Of a DNA stretch of 64,000 nucleotides, positions 16,344 to 24,554 are shown one piece after another; the first letter of the stretch is position 1, and each line of letters opens with the position of its first letter. The notes beneath the pieces were generated by a model. It had not been told where the DNA came from and made no database searches. It saw only the letters and a list, made by a program, of their open reading frames with translations. Location of the stretch: contig JALHQZ010000006.1 in NCBI GenBank assembly GCA_022841705.1, positions 1 to 64,000 of the forward strand, read 5' to 3'. A program made the position numbers and the translations under genes. The stretch comes from Pirellulales bacterium (GTDB lineage Bacteria > Planctomycetota > Planctomycetia > Pirellulales > Lacipirellulaceae).

Positions 16344-16368
16344 ATTAAGCAAAAATAATGACTTAATT
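16344..16368. promoter_or_regulatory. Inverted repeat upstream of the MraZ-like gene
   Basis: AATTAAG and CTTAATT separated by about 11 bases (CAAAAATAATGA) in an AT-rich patch 30-55 bases upstream of the start codon at 16315. It may be an operator or an UP-like promoter element; MraZ proteins commonly autoregulate. Inference from position and symmetry only. Confidence 0.35.
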
Positions 16369-16428
16369 GTGGGTAATCATCCCTGATTGCTGGTTGAGAT
16401 TGTATCGGGGCGAGTCCGAAATGCAAGT

Positions 16429-16529
16429 GCCGTAGGTCAAACTTTCCAATCTGACGGCCGTGCCGGGTGCCTTCGCCTTCGGTGAGCGATTATCGGCGGC
16501 CTGTCAGGCTAGAAAGCCTAACCCACGGC
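16429..16529. repeat. Palindromic element, GTAGGTTAGGCTTTC family, copy 2
   Basis: Left arm 16429-16457 (GCCGTAGGTCAAACTTTCC...) and right arm 16500-16529 (CCTGTCAGGCTAGAAAGCC...) are imperfect inverted copies, related to 5370-5486. It separates the divergent MraZ-like gene and serS. Confidence 0.75.
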
Positions 16530-16582
16530 GCTTACGCTTAGGGCGGTTGGATTATTTGCCCCGTTTGCCCGTTGGTTTGCCC

Positions 16583-17878
16583 ATGTTGGATAAGCGTTTG
16601 ATTCTGGAAAATGTCGCCATCGTGCAGCGAAATTGTGATATTCGCGGTGCGAAGGCGGATGTCGCCCGCTTCGCGGAACTGGAACTTGCCCGCCGCACGT
16701 TGCAGCAAGAAGTCGAAGAGCTCGCCCGGCAAGCGAACTTGGTGAGCAAATCGATCGGCGCCGCCAAGACCGATGCCGAACGCGAAGCCCGTAAGGAAGA
16801 AGGGCGGCAATTGCGCGAAGCGCGCGAAGCGAAGCAGAAGCAAATCGAAACGCTCTCGGCGGAAGCGGACGCGATTCATCGCAGCTTGCCAAACATGACG
16901 CACCCGCTGGCGCCGATCGGCGATGAAACCGCCAGCACCGAAGTGAAGCGGGGCGTCACGCCGATTCGCAAGTTTTCGTTCCCCGTGCAGGATCACGTGG
17001 CGCTCGCCGCGCAGCATGACCTGGTGGACTTCGAAGGTGGCGGCCGCGTCTCGGGCCACGGTTTTTACTTCCTCAAGAACGAAGCGGTGCTGCTCGAGCT
17101 CGCGCTGCAGCAGTACGCGGTGAATCTGTTGGTGCGTGAAGGTTTTACCCCCATGATCACGCCGGACCTAGCGCGCGGCGACATCCTGCAAGGGATCGGC
17201 TTCATTCCGCGCGGGCCGGAGACACAGATTTACAGCATCGAGAATTTTGATTTGAATCTGGTGGCAACGGCAGAGATCACGCTTGGCGGGTTGTACGCCG
17301 GGCAAGTGATCGACGCCGATTTGCTGCCGCTAAAATTCTGCGGCATCAGCCACTGCTTCCGCACCGAAGCGGGCGCCGCCGGGCGGGCGTCGCGCGGGCT
17401 CTACCGCGTGCATCAATTCACCAAGGTCGAAATGTTCGGCTTCACGCTGCCCGACCAAAGCGACGCGCTGCATGAAGAGTTCTGTGACCTGGAGTGCCGC
17501 ATCTTCGATGGCCTGGGGATTCCCTACCACGTGATCGACACCGCCACCGGCGACCTCGGCGGCCCTGCGTACCGCAAGTACGATCTGGAAGCGTGGATGC
17601 CCGGCCGCGGCGAACATGGTGAGTACGGCGAAGTGACCAGCGCCTCGAACTGCACCGACTATCAAGCCCGCCGGCTCGACATTCGTTACAAACGCAAAGG
17701 CGAGAAGGGGACGGAGTTCGTCCACACGCTCAACGGCACCGCCGTGGCGATTAGCCGCGCGATCATCGCGATTCTGGAAAACTACCAGCAGGCCGACGGC
17801 TCGATTCTCGTGCCGGAAGTGCTGCGGCCGTTCGTCGGCAAAGAACGCATCGGCGCGGCGGATGATGTCGAAGCTTAA
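16583..17878 (+). CDS. serS: Seryl-tRNA synthetase
   Basis: 431 residues, class II aminoacyl-tRNA synthetase charging tRNA-Ser. N-terminal helical hairpin (about residues 1-105, MLDKRLILENVAIVQRNCDIRG) is the tRNA-binding arm. The catalytic core has motif 2 FRTEAGAAGRASRGLYRVHQF and motif 3 near LNGTAVAISRAIIAILENYQ. Start ATG at 16583 matches the family N-terminus; an upstream in-frame frame from 16460 encodes the palindrome and is rejected. Single gene. Confidence 0.97.
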   Translation: MLDKRLILENVAIVQRNCDIRGAKADVARFAELELARRTLQQEVEELARQANLVSKSIGAAKTDAEREARKEEGRQLREAREAKQKQIETLSAEADAIHRSLPNMTHPLAPIGDETASTEVKRGVTPIRKFSFPVQDHVALAAQHDLVDFEGGGRVSGHGFYFLKNEAVLLELALQQYAVNLLVREGFTPMITPDLARGDILQGIGFIPRGPETQIYSIENFDLNLVATAEITLGGLYAGQVIDADLLPLKFCGISHCFRTEAGAAGRASRGLYRVHQFTKVEMFGFTLPDQSDALHEEFCDLECRIFDGLGIPYHVIDTATGDLGGPAYRKYDLEAWMPGRGEHGEYGEVTSASNCTDYQARRLDIRYKRKGEKGTEFVHTLNGTAVAISRAIIAILENYQQADGSILVPEVLRPFVGKERIGAADDVEA

Positions 17879-17909
17879 CTCCGAAGATTAAGTTTTTCGG
17901 TTGAGAATT

Positions 17910-18353
17910 ATGAGCGTATCCTTTCCTCTAAATCGCTACGACGGAAAGGAATTCACAGAAGCCTTCAAACGTGCGGCGATCATTAATCACCCGGACGGCA
18001 GCGTCTTTAAAAACTTCGCCTATGGGGAAGATGAGATCGAAGTTTATTTCTCTGATTGCGAATCGCTGCCTCCTGATTGGGATCCGATACCTGTACCCGA
18101 TAGCCTCTATGAGTTTGCGATCCACGCTTGCCAGTCGATTCAGCAACTCGACAATCTAGCTCAGCAGTCATGCGAGGCCGCCGCGAAAGGTTCTTCATTT
18201 AGAGAGACACATTACATTTTCAGGATCGCCTATCTCAAGGTCTACGCTCGACGGGTTCATGTGGGATATTGGGCAGTTGATTCATGCAATCAATGGGAAG
18301 CGAAATTCGAGTGGGATTCGGTGATGGAAGACTGGGTTCCATTAAACTTCTAG
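17910..18353 (+). CDS. Hypothetical small protein
   Basis: 147 residues, unrecognised. Acidic, tryptophan-rich, no signal peptide or membrane segment: it begins MSVSFPLNRYDGKEFTEAFK and ends FEWDSVMEDWVPLNF. ATG at 17910 is preferred over TTG at 17901. It resembles small immunity-like proteins in size and composition, but that is only an impression. Codon usage is less GC-rich than serS, as for the SMI1-like gene and the gene at 57380. Confidence 0.55.
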   Translation: MSVSFPLNRYDGKEFTEAFKRAAIINHPDGSVFKNFAYGEDEIEVYFSDCESLPPDWDPIPVPDSLYEFAIHACQSIQQLDNLAQQSCEAAAKGSSFRETHYIFRIAYLKVYARRVHVGYWAVDSCNQWEAKFEWDSVMEDWVPLNF

Positions 18354-18722
18354 CGACTGCTATTTCTCCGGCAGCGTTTGCTCCACTTCCCCTTGGGTTG
18401 CGGTTGCAACCCGGCTCCGTCTGAGTGAAGTCGGACAACCCTGATTACCGTCCTAATCCCTCTCCGCTGGCGCCGCCAGCATTCTCGGATTATTCCGCAC
18501 GGGAAAACGGGGAAACTTGAGGAAAATTGCGCGGTTGGTGAAGTCTGTTCGATTGGGTCGTCGATATCGATCTCCAGCGGGAGTGCTATCACTGCCGCCA
18601 GTGATTAAGTCCGACGAGGTCGAAGACGCCGCGAAGCCCTGTGTGGGGCCGTGACCGCGGCGCCGCACAGTGTGTGGCTCGTAGGTGTTTCCCCTCCCCC
18701 CATTTTTCAGGAGTGTATTGAG
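18354..18722. other. Intergenic gap before the cysteine-rich gene
   Basis: 369 bases without a credible gene. One hairpin GGGTTGC/GCAACCC (18395-18401, 18406-18412, loop GGTT) and a G/C-rich palindromic stretch near 18640-18680. The last 15 bases include the CAGGAG ribosome binding site of the following gene. No certain promoter was found. Confidence 0.5.
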
Positions 18723-19226
18723 ATGTTCCGTCGTATCGCGTTGTCTATCGTCTGTTTGAGCGCCTTCGCGGCCAACGCCAGTGCGTTCGGTTGCATGGGC
18801 CTGTTCGGTGGCGGCTGCGGTAGCTGCTGCGAACCCGTTTGCTGCGAGCCGGTCTGCTGCGAACCCGTCTGCTGCGATCCTTGCAGCTGCGGCCCCCGCT
18901 GCGGTCTGCTGAGCGGCCTGAAGGGCTTGTTCCATCGCCACCACGGCTGCGGCTGCTGCGAAGCTTCTTGCGGTTGCGAAGCCTCGTGCGGTTGTGCGGC
19001 TGAACCCAGCTGCGCTGCCGAACCGAGCTGCTGCGCTGCTGAGCCCTCGTGCGGTTGTGAAGCTCCGGCTTGCTGCGAACCGTGCTGCGCTCCTCGCAAG
19101 TGCTGCATCCTGGGCAAGCTGAAGGGCTTGTTCCATCGCCACAGCTGCGGCTGCTGCGAAGCTTCGTGCGGTTGCGAAGCCTCGTGCGGTTGCGAAGCTG
19201 CCCCCTCGTGCGGCTGCGGTGGCTGA
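18723..19226 (+). CDS. Secreted cysteine-rich repeat protein
   Basis: 167 residues: signal peptide to about residue 21, then a mature protein extremely rich in cysteine, built of CCEPV, CGCEAS and CCAAEPS repeats. A longer unit LKGLFHRH.xCGCCEASCGCEASCGC occurs twice (about residues 60-92 and 128-160), a duplication. The composition suggests disulphide or metal cross-linking at the cell surface or in an extracellular matrix. Preceded by CAGGAG and followed by a strong terminator, so probably well expressed. No known enzyme domain. Confidence 0.8.
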   Translation: MFRRIALSIVCLSAFAANASAFGCMGLFGGGCGSCCEPVCCEPVCCEPVCCDPCSCGPRCGLLSGLKGLFHRHHGCGCCEASCGCEASCGCAAEPSCAAEPSCCAAEPSCGCEAPACCEPCCAPRKCCILGKLKGLFHRHSCGCCEASCGCEASCGCEAAPSCGCGG

Positions 19227-19288
19227 GCTGAATTGAAGTAAACAGGCGGTTCGGCCAGACCCCGAATCGCCGCTGAATAACGGCACAC

Positions 19289-19330
19289 GGCCGTCGCTTC
19301 CCGGGCGAAGCGACGGCCGGTGTTGTTTGT
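19289..19330 (+). terminator. Rho-independent terminator of the cysteine-rich gene
   Basis: GGCCGTCGCTTC (19289-19300) and GAAGCGACGGCC (19307-19318) form a perfect 12-bp stem with a six-base loop, followed by GGTGTTGTTTGT, a moderate T tract, 60-90 bases downstream of the stop codon. Confidence 0.85.
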
Positions 19331-19493
19331 AGCGGGGAGAGGGGAGTCTGGAGAGAGGAGGACGAGTAAGTTCGCTCGCTTTACTTCCTCCTTACTCCAG
19401 ACTCCTCCCTCTCCCCTTCTTGCAATATCTCCCCGCCGCACGGGCGAAGATGTTACCCTACGAGTTGAATCTTTACTCGGTGGGGAACTTTTC

Positions 19494-21020
19494 ATGCGAT
19501 CTTGGCTTTTCGCTCTGTTGGCTTGCTACTTCAGCGTGGCGGCGTTTGGGCAAGACCCGGGCGTTTCGGACGATCCAGCGGGGGCAAGTGCGGCGGCAGG
19601 GCAGGGAGGCCGCGCAAGCCAGGGTGGAGGGGCGAATGCGGATTTCGATTCGCTGATCGATTTGATCGTCTCGACGGTCGCTTCCGAAAGTTGGGCCGAG
19701 AATGGGGGCGGGGAGGCGGAGATTCGGCCGTTTCCGAGTGGCGTGTATGTTGATGCCGAGGGTGTGCTGCAAACGACCGGAGTGAAGCCGAGCGTTGTCA
19801 CAAGCAAACTGCCGATGCGCCACCAGGGCCCCTCGAAGGATGTGCGAAAGTCTGCCGATTTGCGCTGCGTTTCGCTCGTCCGGTTGGAACGTGAAATGGC
19901 CCGCCGCTTAAAGGAAGGTGAACCGCTGGAAGAAGCGATGCTCACGCTCGCAGGATTGCAGCGCGTGAAGTATGTCTTCGCTCAGCCAGCGAGCGGCGAC
20001 GAATCGGGCGATGTTGTCATCGCCGGGCCTGCGGGCGATTGGCAGGCCGATGGCGCCGGGCGACTGCTGAACACCGATGGCGAAGCGATTCTGCGGCTCG
20101 ACGATTTACTCACGCTGCTGCGGCAAGACCACGCGGCGCCCGGCAGCACGTTTGGTTGTTCGATCACGCCGCGGCAGGAATCGCTCGCGGAGATTCAAGC
20201 GTACATCGCGCGAACTGGCCAGCGCGACTTACCGCCGGGGGGCCGGGCGCAATGGCTCGCTGGATTGCGCGAAAGTGTTGGCCGGCAGGATATCGAAGTG
20301 TGGGGCATGCCGCCCACCTCGCGCGTAGCGAAGGTGCTCGTCGAAGCGGACCATCACATGAAACTGATCGGCATGGGCCTGCGCGACGGCGTGCCGGGCG
20401 TGGAGAGTTATCTTTCGACGGTCGAACTCGACGCGGCCGGCAATCCGCCGCCCATGAACGTGCTGCGATGGTGGTTCACGCTCAACTACCAACCCGTCGC
20501 CGCCAACGCGGATCGCACCCTGTTTGAACTGGCAGGCCCTGGCGCGAAGGTGCTCAGCGAAAACGAGCTGCTGACCCAGCGCGGTGAGCGGGTTCATACC
20601 AATGCGTCTGATGAACCGACGGCCCGATTCGCTCGCCTGTTTACCACACACTTTAACGAGCTTTGCCGCAGATACCCGGTGTACGGTGAGCTGCGAAGCA
20701 TTTTCGACCTCACGCTGGCCGTGGCGATCATGCGGCGTGAATCGCTGCTGCAACAAGCGGCTTGGACGCCCACGTTATTTCGTAGCGACGAATCACTCCC
20801 GCTACCAAAATACGTGGCGCCCAAGACGGTGGAAACGGTGGTGAATCACCGCATGATCCCAGCGAAAAAGAACCGCCGCGTGAAGCACATCGTCGCCGGG
20901 GTGAGCGGCGGTGTGTGGGCGGCGAGTGACGAAGTGCTCAGTAAGCGGAGCGAACGCGAAGCTGCGGTTGAGCTCAAAGCGACGCCAAACGCAACGCAGT
21001 GGTGGTGGGATGTGAAGTAG
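19494..21020 (+). CDS. Secreted DUF1598-like protein
   Basis: 508 residues: signal peptide to about residue 20, then ASESWAENGGGEAEIRPF, a motif shared with the STN-like protein at 6626. Residues about 110-240 carry the DUF1598 pattern: LAGLQRVKYVFAQPASGDESGDVVIAGPAGDW followed by RLDDLLTLLRQ and FGCSITPRQESLAEIQ. DUF1598 proteins are abundant in Planctomycetes and of unknown function. The remainder is alpha/beta with no catalytic motif. The start is set by the signal peptide. Confidence 0.8.
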   Translation: MRSWLFALLACYFSVAAFGQDPGVSDDPAGASAAAGQGGRASQGGGANADFDSLIDLIVSTVASESWAENGGGEAEIRPFPSGVYVDAEGVLQTTGVKPSVVTSKLPMRHQGPSKDVRKSADLRCVSLVRLEREMARRLKEGEPLEEAMLTLAGLQRVKYVFAQPASGDESGDVVIAGPAGDWQADGAGRLLNTDGEAILRLDDLLTLLRQDHAAPGSTFGCSITPRQESLAEIQAYIARTGQRDLPPGGRAQWLAGLRESVGRQDIEVWGMPPTSRVAKVLVEADHHMKLIGMGLRDGVPGVESYLSTVELDAAGNPPPMNVLRWWFTLNYQPVAANADRTLFELAGPGAKVLSENELLTQRGERVHTNASDEPTARFARLFTTHFNELCRRYPVYGELRSIFDLTLAVAIMRRESLLQQAAWTPTLFRSDESLPLPKYVAPKTVETVVNHRMIPAKKNRRVKHIVAGVSGGVWAASDEVLSKRSEREAAVELKATPNATQWWWDVK

Positions 21021-21163
21021 AACTGAGCACCCGCAGCAGCCGGACTTCAACGAAGTCCACGGCGCTGTGAAGAAAAACTTTCCATCGACGAAGACTTACC
21101 CACTCCCCCCTGGACTTCGTTGCCCGTTTATCCCAGAAAACGCGGGGCTCCTTCGGGCATTCT

Positions 21164-21850
21164 CTACGCCGAAATCTTCGGTTCCTTCGGCCGTTCTTCC
21201 GCCGGTGGCGGAGCCGGTAAGCCATCGCCATCGATGTCGCCGATCAACTTTTCCATCTTGCGGGTGGTCGTCTTTTGGCTCTTGCGATAGAGGATATAAC
21301 CGACCACGCCCACGACGGTGAGCACGATCGCCGTTATATAATACTCCGCTTCCCGAATGAACCGGAGCACGCGCTCGCCGAAAAAATACGCCAACCAAAA
21401 CACGATGCTCACCACAATCGTGGCGGCGATGAGGTCCCAGAGCAGAAACTTCAGGTACGGCACGCGCGCGGCGCCGGCAGCGTAGTACACAGGGCCGCGA
21501 ACGCCCACCAAGAATCGCGACAAAAACAACACCTTGAAGCCGTGGTCCTGCACCGCTTGCTCAAACTGCGATTCTTGGTCGGCATGCACCAGTTTCGCGA
21601 AGCGGGGGTGCTTGGTGAGCCACGAGTGGCCGAAGAAGCGGCCGATACCGTACATGATGGTGTCGCCGAGCACCGCTCCTATGAGACAGGCCCCAAACGC
21701 CAGCCACGGTTCTTCGAGCACGCCGTTGGAGCTGAGGACCCCGGCGAGCACCAGCGCCACCTCTTCAGGAATGGGGATGCCACAGCCGCTCACCGCTAAG
21801 AAGGCGATGATGCCCAGGTAGCTCCATTTGCTAAAGAACGCACTTAGCAC
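21164..21850 (-). CDS. DedA/VTT-family membrane protein
   Basis: 228 residues with five to six hydrophobic helices. The family core is FLAVSGCGIPIPEEVALVLAG near residue 20 and FLSRFLVGVRGPVYYAAGAARVPYLKFL near 108. DedA proteins move undecaprenyl phosphate or other lipids across the inner membrane and support membrane homeostasis. The C-terminal tail is charged and soluble (about residues 185-228). Starts with GTG at 21850. Confidence 0.9.
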   Translation of the reverse strand: MLSAFFSKWSYLGIIAFLAVSGCGIPIPEEVALVLAGVLSSNGVLEEPWLAFGACLIGAVLGDTIMYGIGRFFGHSWLTKHPRFAKLVHADQESQFEQAVQDHGFKVLFLSRFLVGVRGPVYYAAGAARVPYLKFLLWDLIAATIVVSIVFWLAYFFGERVLRFIREAEYYITAIVLTVVGVVGYILYRKSQKTTTRKMEKLIGDIDGDGLPAPPPAEERPKEPKISA

Positions 21851-21923
21851 GCCAGATTTTTACACATGCGGTGGTAAACGATCGGCCGATTGCCCCGCCT
21901 TGGCAACTGGCAGCTTGTATTAG

Positions 21924-21945
21924 CCGGCGGGCGATCGCCCGCCGG
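21924..21945. repeat. Perfect 22-base palindrome
   Basis: CCGGCGGGCGA followed by its own reverse complement TCGCCCGCCGG, between the dedA and apbE genes. Pure self-complementary palindrome without loop. Confidence 0.7.
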
Positions 21946-22002
21946 TTGATGATGCGACTACGCTCCGCATTGTAGCCGCTGGCGAGCGAACGCTGTACGG
22001 GG

Positions 22003-23100
22003 CTAAACCGCATGATCGGCGAGCAGGAATTGTGAAGACTGGAGGTTGATCGGCACGCACTCTGCATCCGCCCCGGCTGGGACGACAAAAAATGCGGCTA
22101 TTTCCGCATGTTTCTCGCAGAAAGCCGCACTCGCTTGGGCGCCCATGACGAAGAACGCGGTCGAGAGTGCGTCGGCCTGCATCGCGGTCGGCGCCAGCAC
22201 GGAGACGGAATAAGCGCTCTCGACGGGCTGACCGGTGCGCGGATCGATCAGGTGTCCGTATCGCCTGCCGCGATGATAAAAGTACTGTGTCCCCGAACCA
22301 CTGGTGGAAAAACCTTGGTTGTGCAGCGTAAAGGTGGCCAGCCGCTGCTGCGGGCGAAGTGGATGCGTGAGGGCCACTTGCCAACCGCCGTCCGTGAGTG
22401 CCGGATTATCGCCACTCGCTAGCAGTGAACTCCGTCCACCGTGAAACAAGAAGTTCTGCGCTGATTGTTCGCGCAACAGATTTGCCGCCGCATCGAGCGC
22501 GAAGCCTTTGCCGCTGCTGTTGAAGTTGAGTTCCACCTCTGGATGCGTAAACGTCAACTCACGAGTCTCCTCATTCCACTGGACTTGATTCCAGCCAACC
22601 CGCTGCCGAGCGCGATCCAGCTCGTCGGCCGTGGGGATGCGGCCTTCGCGCCGCGCGAATCCCCACACTTGTGAAAGTGGGCCGCTGGTGATGTCGTAGG
22701 CGCCATGTGACTCGCGGCACAATTCGGCGGCAAAGTGGAGGAGCGTGGCGATTTCAGGCGGCACTTCTGTTGGGCCCCGTCGCGCGGCGCGGTTGAGTTG
22801 CGAGATACCGCTGTCGGGCCGATAGACGCTCAGCAGTTGTTCGAGTTCATCGATGCGGTCGAGCGCGGCCAGCGCTGCTTCGGCCGCTTGATCAGCTTCG
22901 TTCGCCGGGATGCGCAGCTCGAACTGGCACGCCATCGCCCGCCGGCCGTAGGTGACCAGCGGCATCGCGGGTGGTGGAAGCTGGCGGTCAACCTCTTCGC
23001 GGAAGGCGTCAATCGCCGCGGCCGCCGAACGCTGCACCACCCGCGCAACGGCGGCCCCCGTAATCAATTCTCGCCGGTGGGGTTGGAGTTCGTCGGCCAT
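22003..23100 (-). CDS. apbE: FAD:protein FMN transferase (ApbE)
   Basis: 365 residues, Mg2+-dependent enzyme that attaches FMN to Thr/Ser of target flavoproteins such as the RNF/NQR subunits. Visible are the LSVYRPDSGISQLNR motif (about residue 90), GAYDITSGPLSQVWGF, the NFNSSGKGFALDAAA nucleotide site and the YGHLIDPRTGQPVESAYSVSVLAPTAMQADALSTAF C-terminal core. Unlike most members, the N-terminus lacks a lipoprotein signal, having instead an approximately 45-residue soluble extension. No flavoprotein target is adjacent. Confidence 0.93.
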   Translation of the reverse strand: MADELQPHRRELITGAAVARVVQRSAAAAIDAFREEVDRQLPPPAMPLVTYGRRAMACQFELRIPANEADQAAEAALAALDRIDELEQLLSVYRPDSGISQLNRAARRGPTEVPPEIATLLHFAAELCRESHGAYDITSGPLSQVWGFARREGRIPTADELDRARQRVGWNQVQWNEETRELTFTHPEVELNFNSSGKGFALDAAANLLREQSAQNFLFHGGRSSLLASGDNPALTDGGWQVALTHPLRPQQRLATFTLHNQGFSTSGSGTQYFYHRGRRYGHLIDPRTGQPVESAYSVSVLAPTAMQADALSTAFFVMGAQASAAFCEKHAEIAAFFVVPAGADAECVPINLQSSQFLLADHAV

Positions 23101-23114
23101 CGTGACATTATAAG

Positions 23115-23180
23115 TGGCTGTTGGCTATTGGCTATTAGCTTTTGGCCAGCAACTCCTGCCAATAGCCAATAGCCAACAGC
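23115..23180. repeat. Palindromic element, AGCCAATAGCTAATAGCC family, copy 2
   Basis: Left arm from 23115 (TGGCTGTTGGCTATTGGC) pairs with right arm 23158-23180 (GCCAATAGCCAATAGCCAAC). It lies between divergent apbE and the phosphoglucosamine mutase gene. Confidence 0.88.
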
Positions 23181-23195
23181 TAAGAGCCAAGAGCT

Positions 23196-24533
23196 TTGTC
23201 CGAACCGATTATTAGTGTCTCGGGGTTGCGTGGAATCGTGGGCGAGTCGCTCACGCCGGAGGTAGTGCGGCGTTACGTGGGGGCGTTCGCGCTCGAACTG
23301 CCGCCGGGGGCCGTGGTCTTGGGGCGAGATGGACGTACCTCGGGGCCGGAGATTTCACGCGTTGTTGCCGATGCGCTCACAGCGGCGGGGCGGGATGTTT
23401 TGGACGCCGATGTCGCCGCGACACCAACCATTGGCGTCCTCGTACGCCAACACCGAGCTGCCGGCGGCGTGCAGATTTCGGCGAGCCATAATCCGGCAGA
23501 ATACAACGGGCTGAAACTCTTTGGCGATGATGGTCGGGTGATTCCGGCCGCGCGCGGCGAGCGGGTGCTCGCTAACTACCGCGCCGTCAAATGTGCGACT
23601 TCGCAATCTTCGGGAGCTGTAAACGACATCGAGGACACCAGTTCCGCCCACTTAAAATTGATTCGCACGGTTGTTGATTTCGATTCAATCCGAAGACGCA
23701 AGTTCCGGGTGCTCCTTGACGCTAATCGCGGATCAGGGAGTGTGCTCGGAGTTCCTTTGCTACAAGCGCTTGGCTGCAAAGGGATCACGCTCGGCGAAAC
23801 ACCGGACGGCCACTTCGAGCATCTGCCGGAACCGACCGCCGAGAATCTCCGCGGCGTGGCTGCGCAAGTCGCCAGCGGCGGGTATGACGTCGGTTTTTGC
23901 CAAGACCCGGACGCCGATCGGCTGGCGCTGATCGACGAGCGCGGCCGGTATATCGGCGAAGAGTTAACGCTGGCGATTTGCGTCGAACACCAATTGCGGC
24001 ACGCGGTGGGGCCGATTGTGACCAACTGTTCCACCAGCCGGGTGAATCAAGACTTGGCCGAGCGCGCGGGGGCGCCGTTTAGCACCTCGGCCGTGGGTGA
24101 AGCGAATGTGGTGGATGAGATGCTGCGGGTTGGCGCCGTACTCGGTGGCGAGGGGAATGGCGGGGTGATTCATCCGCGCGTGGGGTATGTGCGCGATAGT
24201 TTCGTGGGGATGGCGATGGTGCTGGCGGCGCTCGCCGAGCGCGGATTGCCACTGAGCGCCGCGGCTGATGCGCTGCCGCGGTACGAACTCTTTAAGGGGA
24301 AGGTGGCGCTAAGTCGAGAGCGGTTGGAGGGGGCGATGGAGGGGCTGATCGCGGCGTTTCCCGAGGGCCTTGTGAGTCGTCCCGATGGAGTGCGGCTCGA
24401 TTTTCCTGATGGGTGGCTCCTGGTGCGCGGGAGCAACACCGAACCGATCGTCCGGATCTTCGCCGAAGCGCCGACAGCGGAACTCGCCAATGAGCGCGGT
24501 GCGCGTGCAATCGGAATACTCGGATACGCCTGA
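23196..24533 (+). CDS. glmM: Phosphoglucosamine/phosphomannomutase
   Basis: 445 residues of the alpha-D-phosphohexomutase family, which interconverts hexosamine-6-P and 1-P for cell-wall or nucleotide-sugar synthesis. Motifs: GLRGIVGESLTPE, GRDGRTSGP, active phosphoserine loop QISASHNPAEYNGLKLF (about residue 95), Mg2+ loop DPDADRLALIDERG (about 235) and phosphate-binding VRGSNTEPIVRIFAEAP at the C-terminus. The choice between GlmM and mannomutase is not settled by sequence. TTG start at 23196 gives the family N-terminus; symbol is tentative. Confidence 0.85.
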   Translation: MSEPIISVSGLRGIVGESLTPEVVRRYVGAFALELPPGAVVLGRDGRTSGPEISRVVADALTAAGRDVLDADVAATPTIGVLVRQHRAAGGVQISASHNPAEYNGLKLFGDDGRVIPAARGERVLANYRAVKCATSQSSGAVNDIEDTSSAHLKLIRTVVDFDSIRRRKFRVLLDANRGSGSVLGVPLLQALGCKGITLGETPDGHFEHLPEPTAENLRGVAAQVASGGYDVGFCQDPDADRLALIDERGRYIGEELTLAICVEHQLRHAVGPIVTNCSTSRVNQDLAERAGAPFSTSAVGEANVVDEMLRVGAVLGGEGNGGVIHPRVGYVRDSFVGMAMVLAALAERGLPLSAAADALPRYELFKGKVALSRERLEGAMEGLIAAFPEGLVSRPDGVRLDFPDGWLLVRGSNTEPIVRIFAEAPTAELANERGARAIGILGYA

Positions 24534-24554
24534 TTGCCGCTTGCGCCCTGGCCC

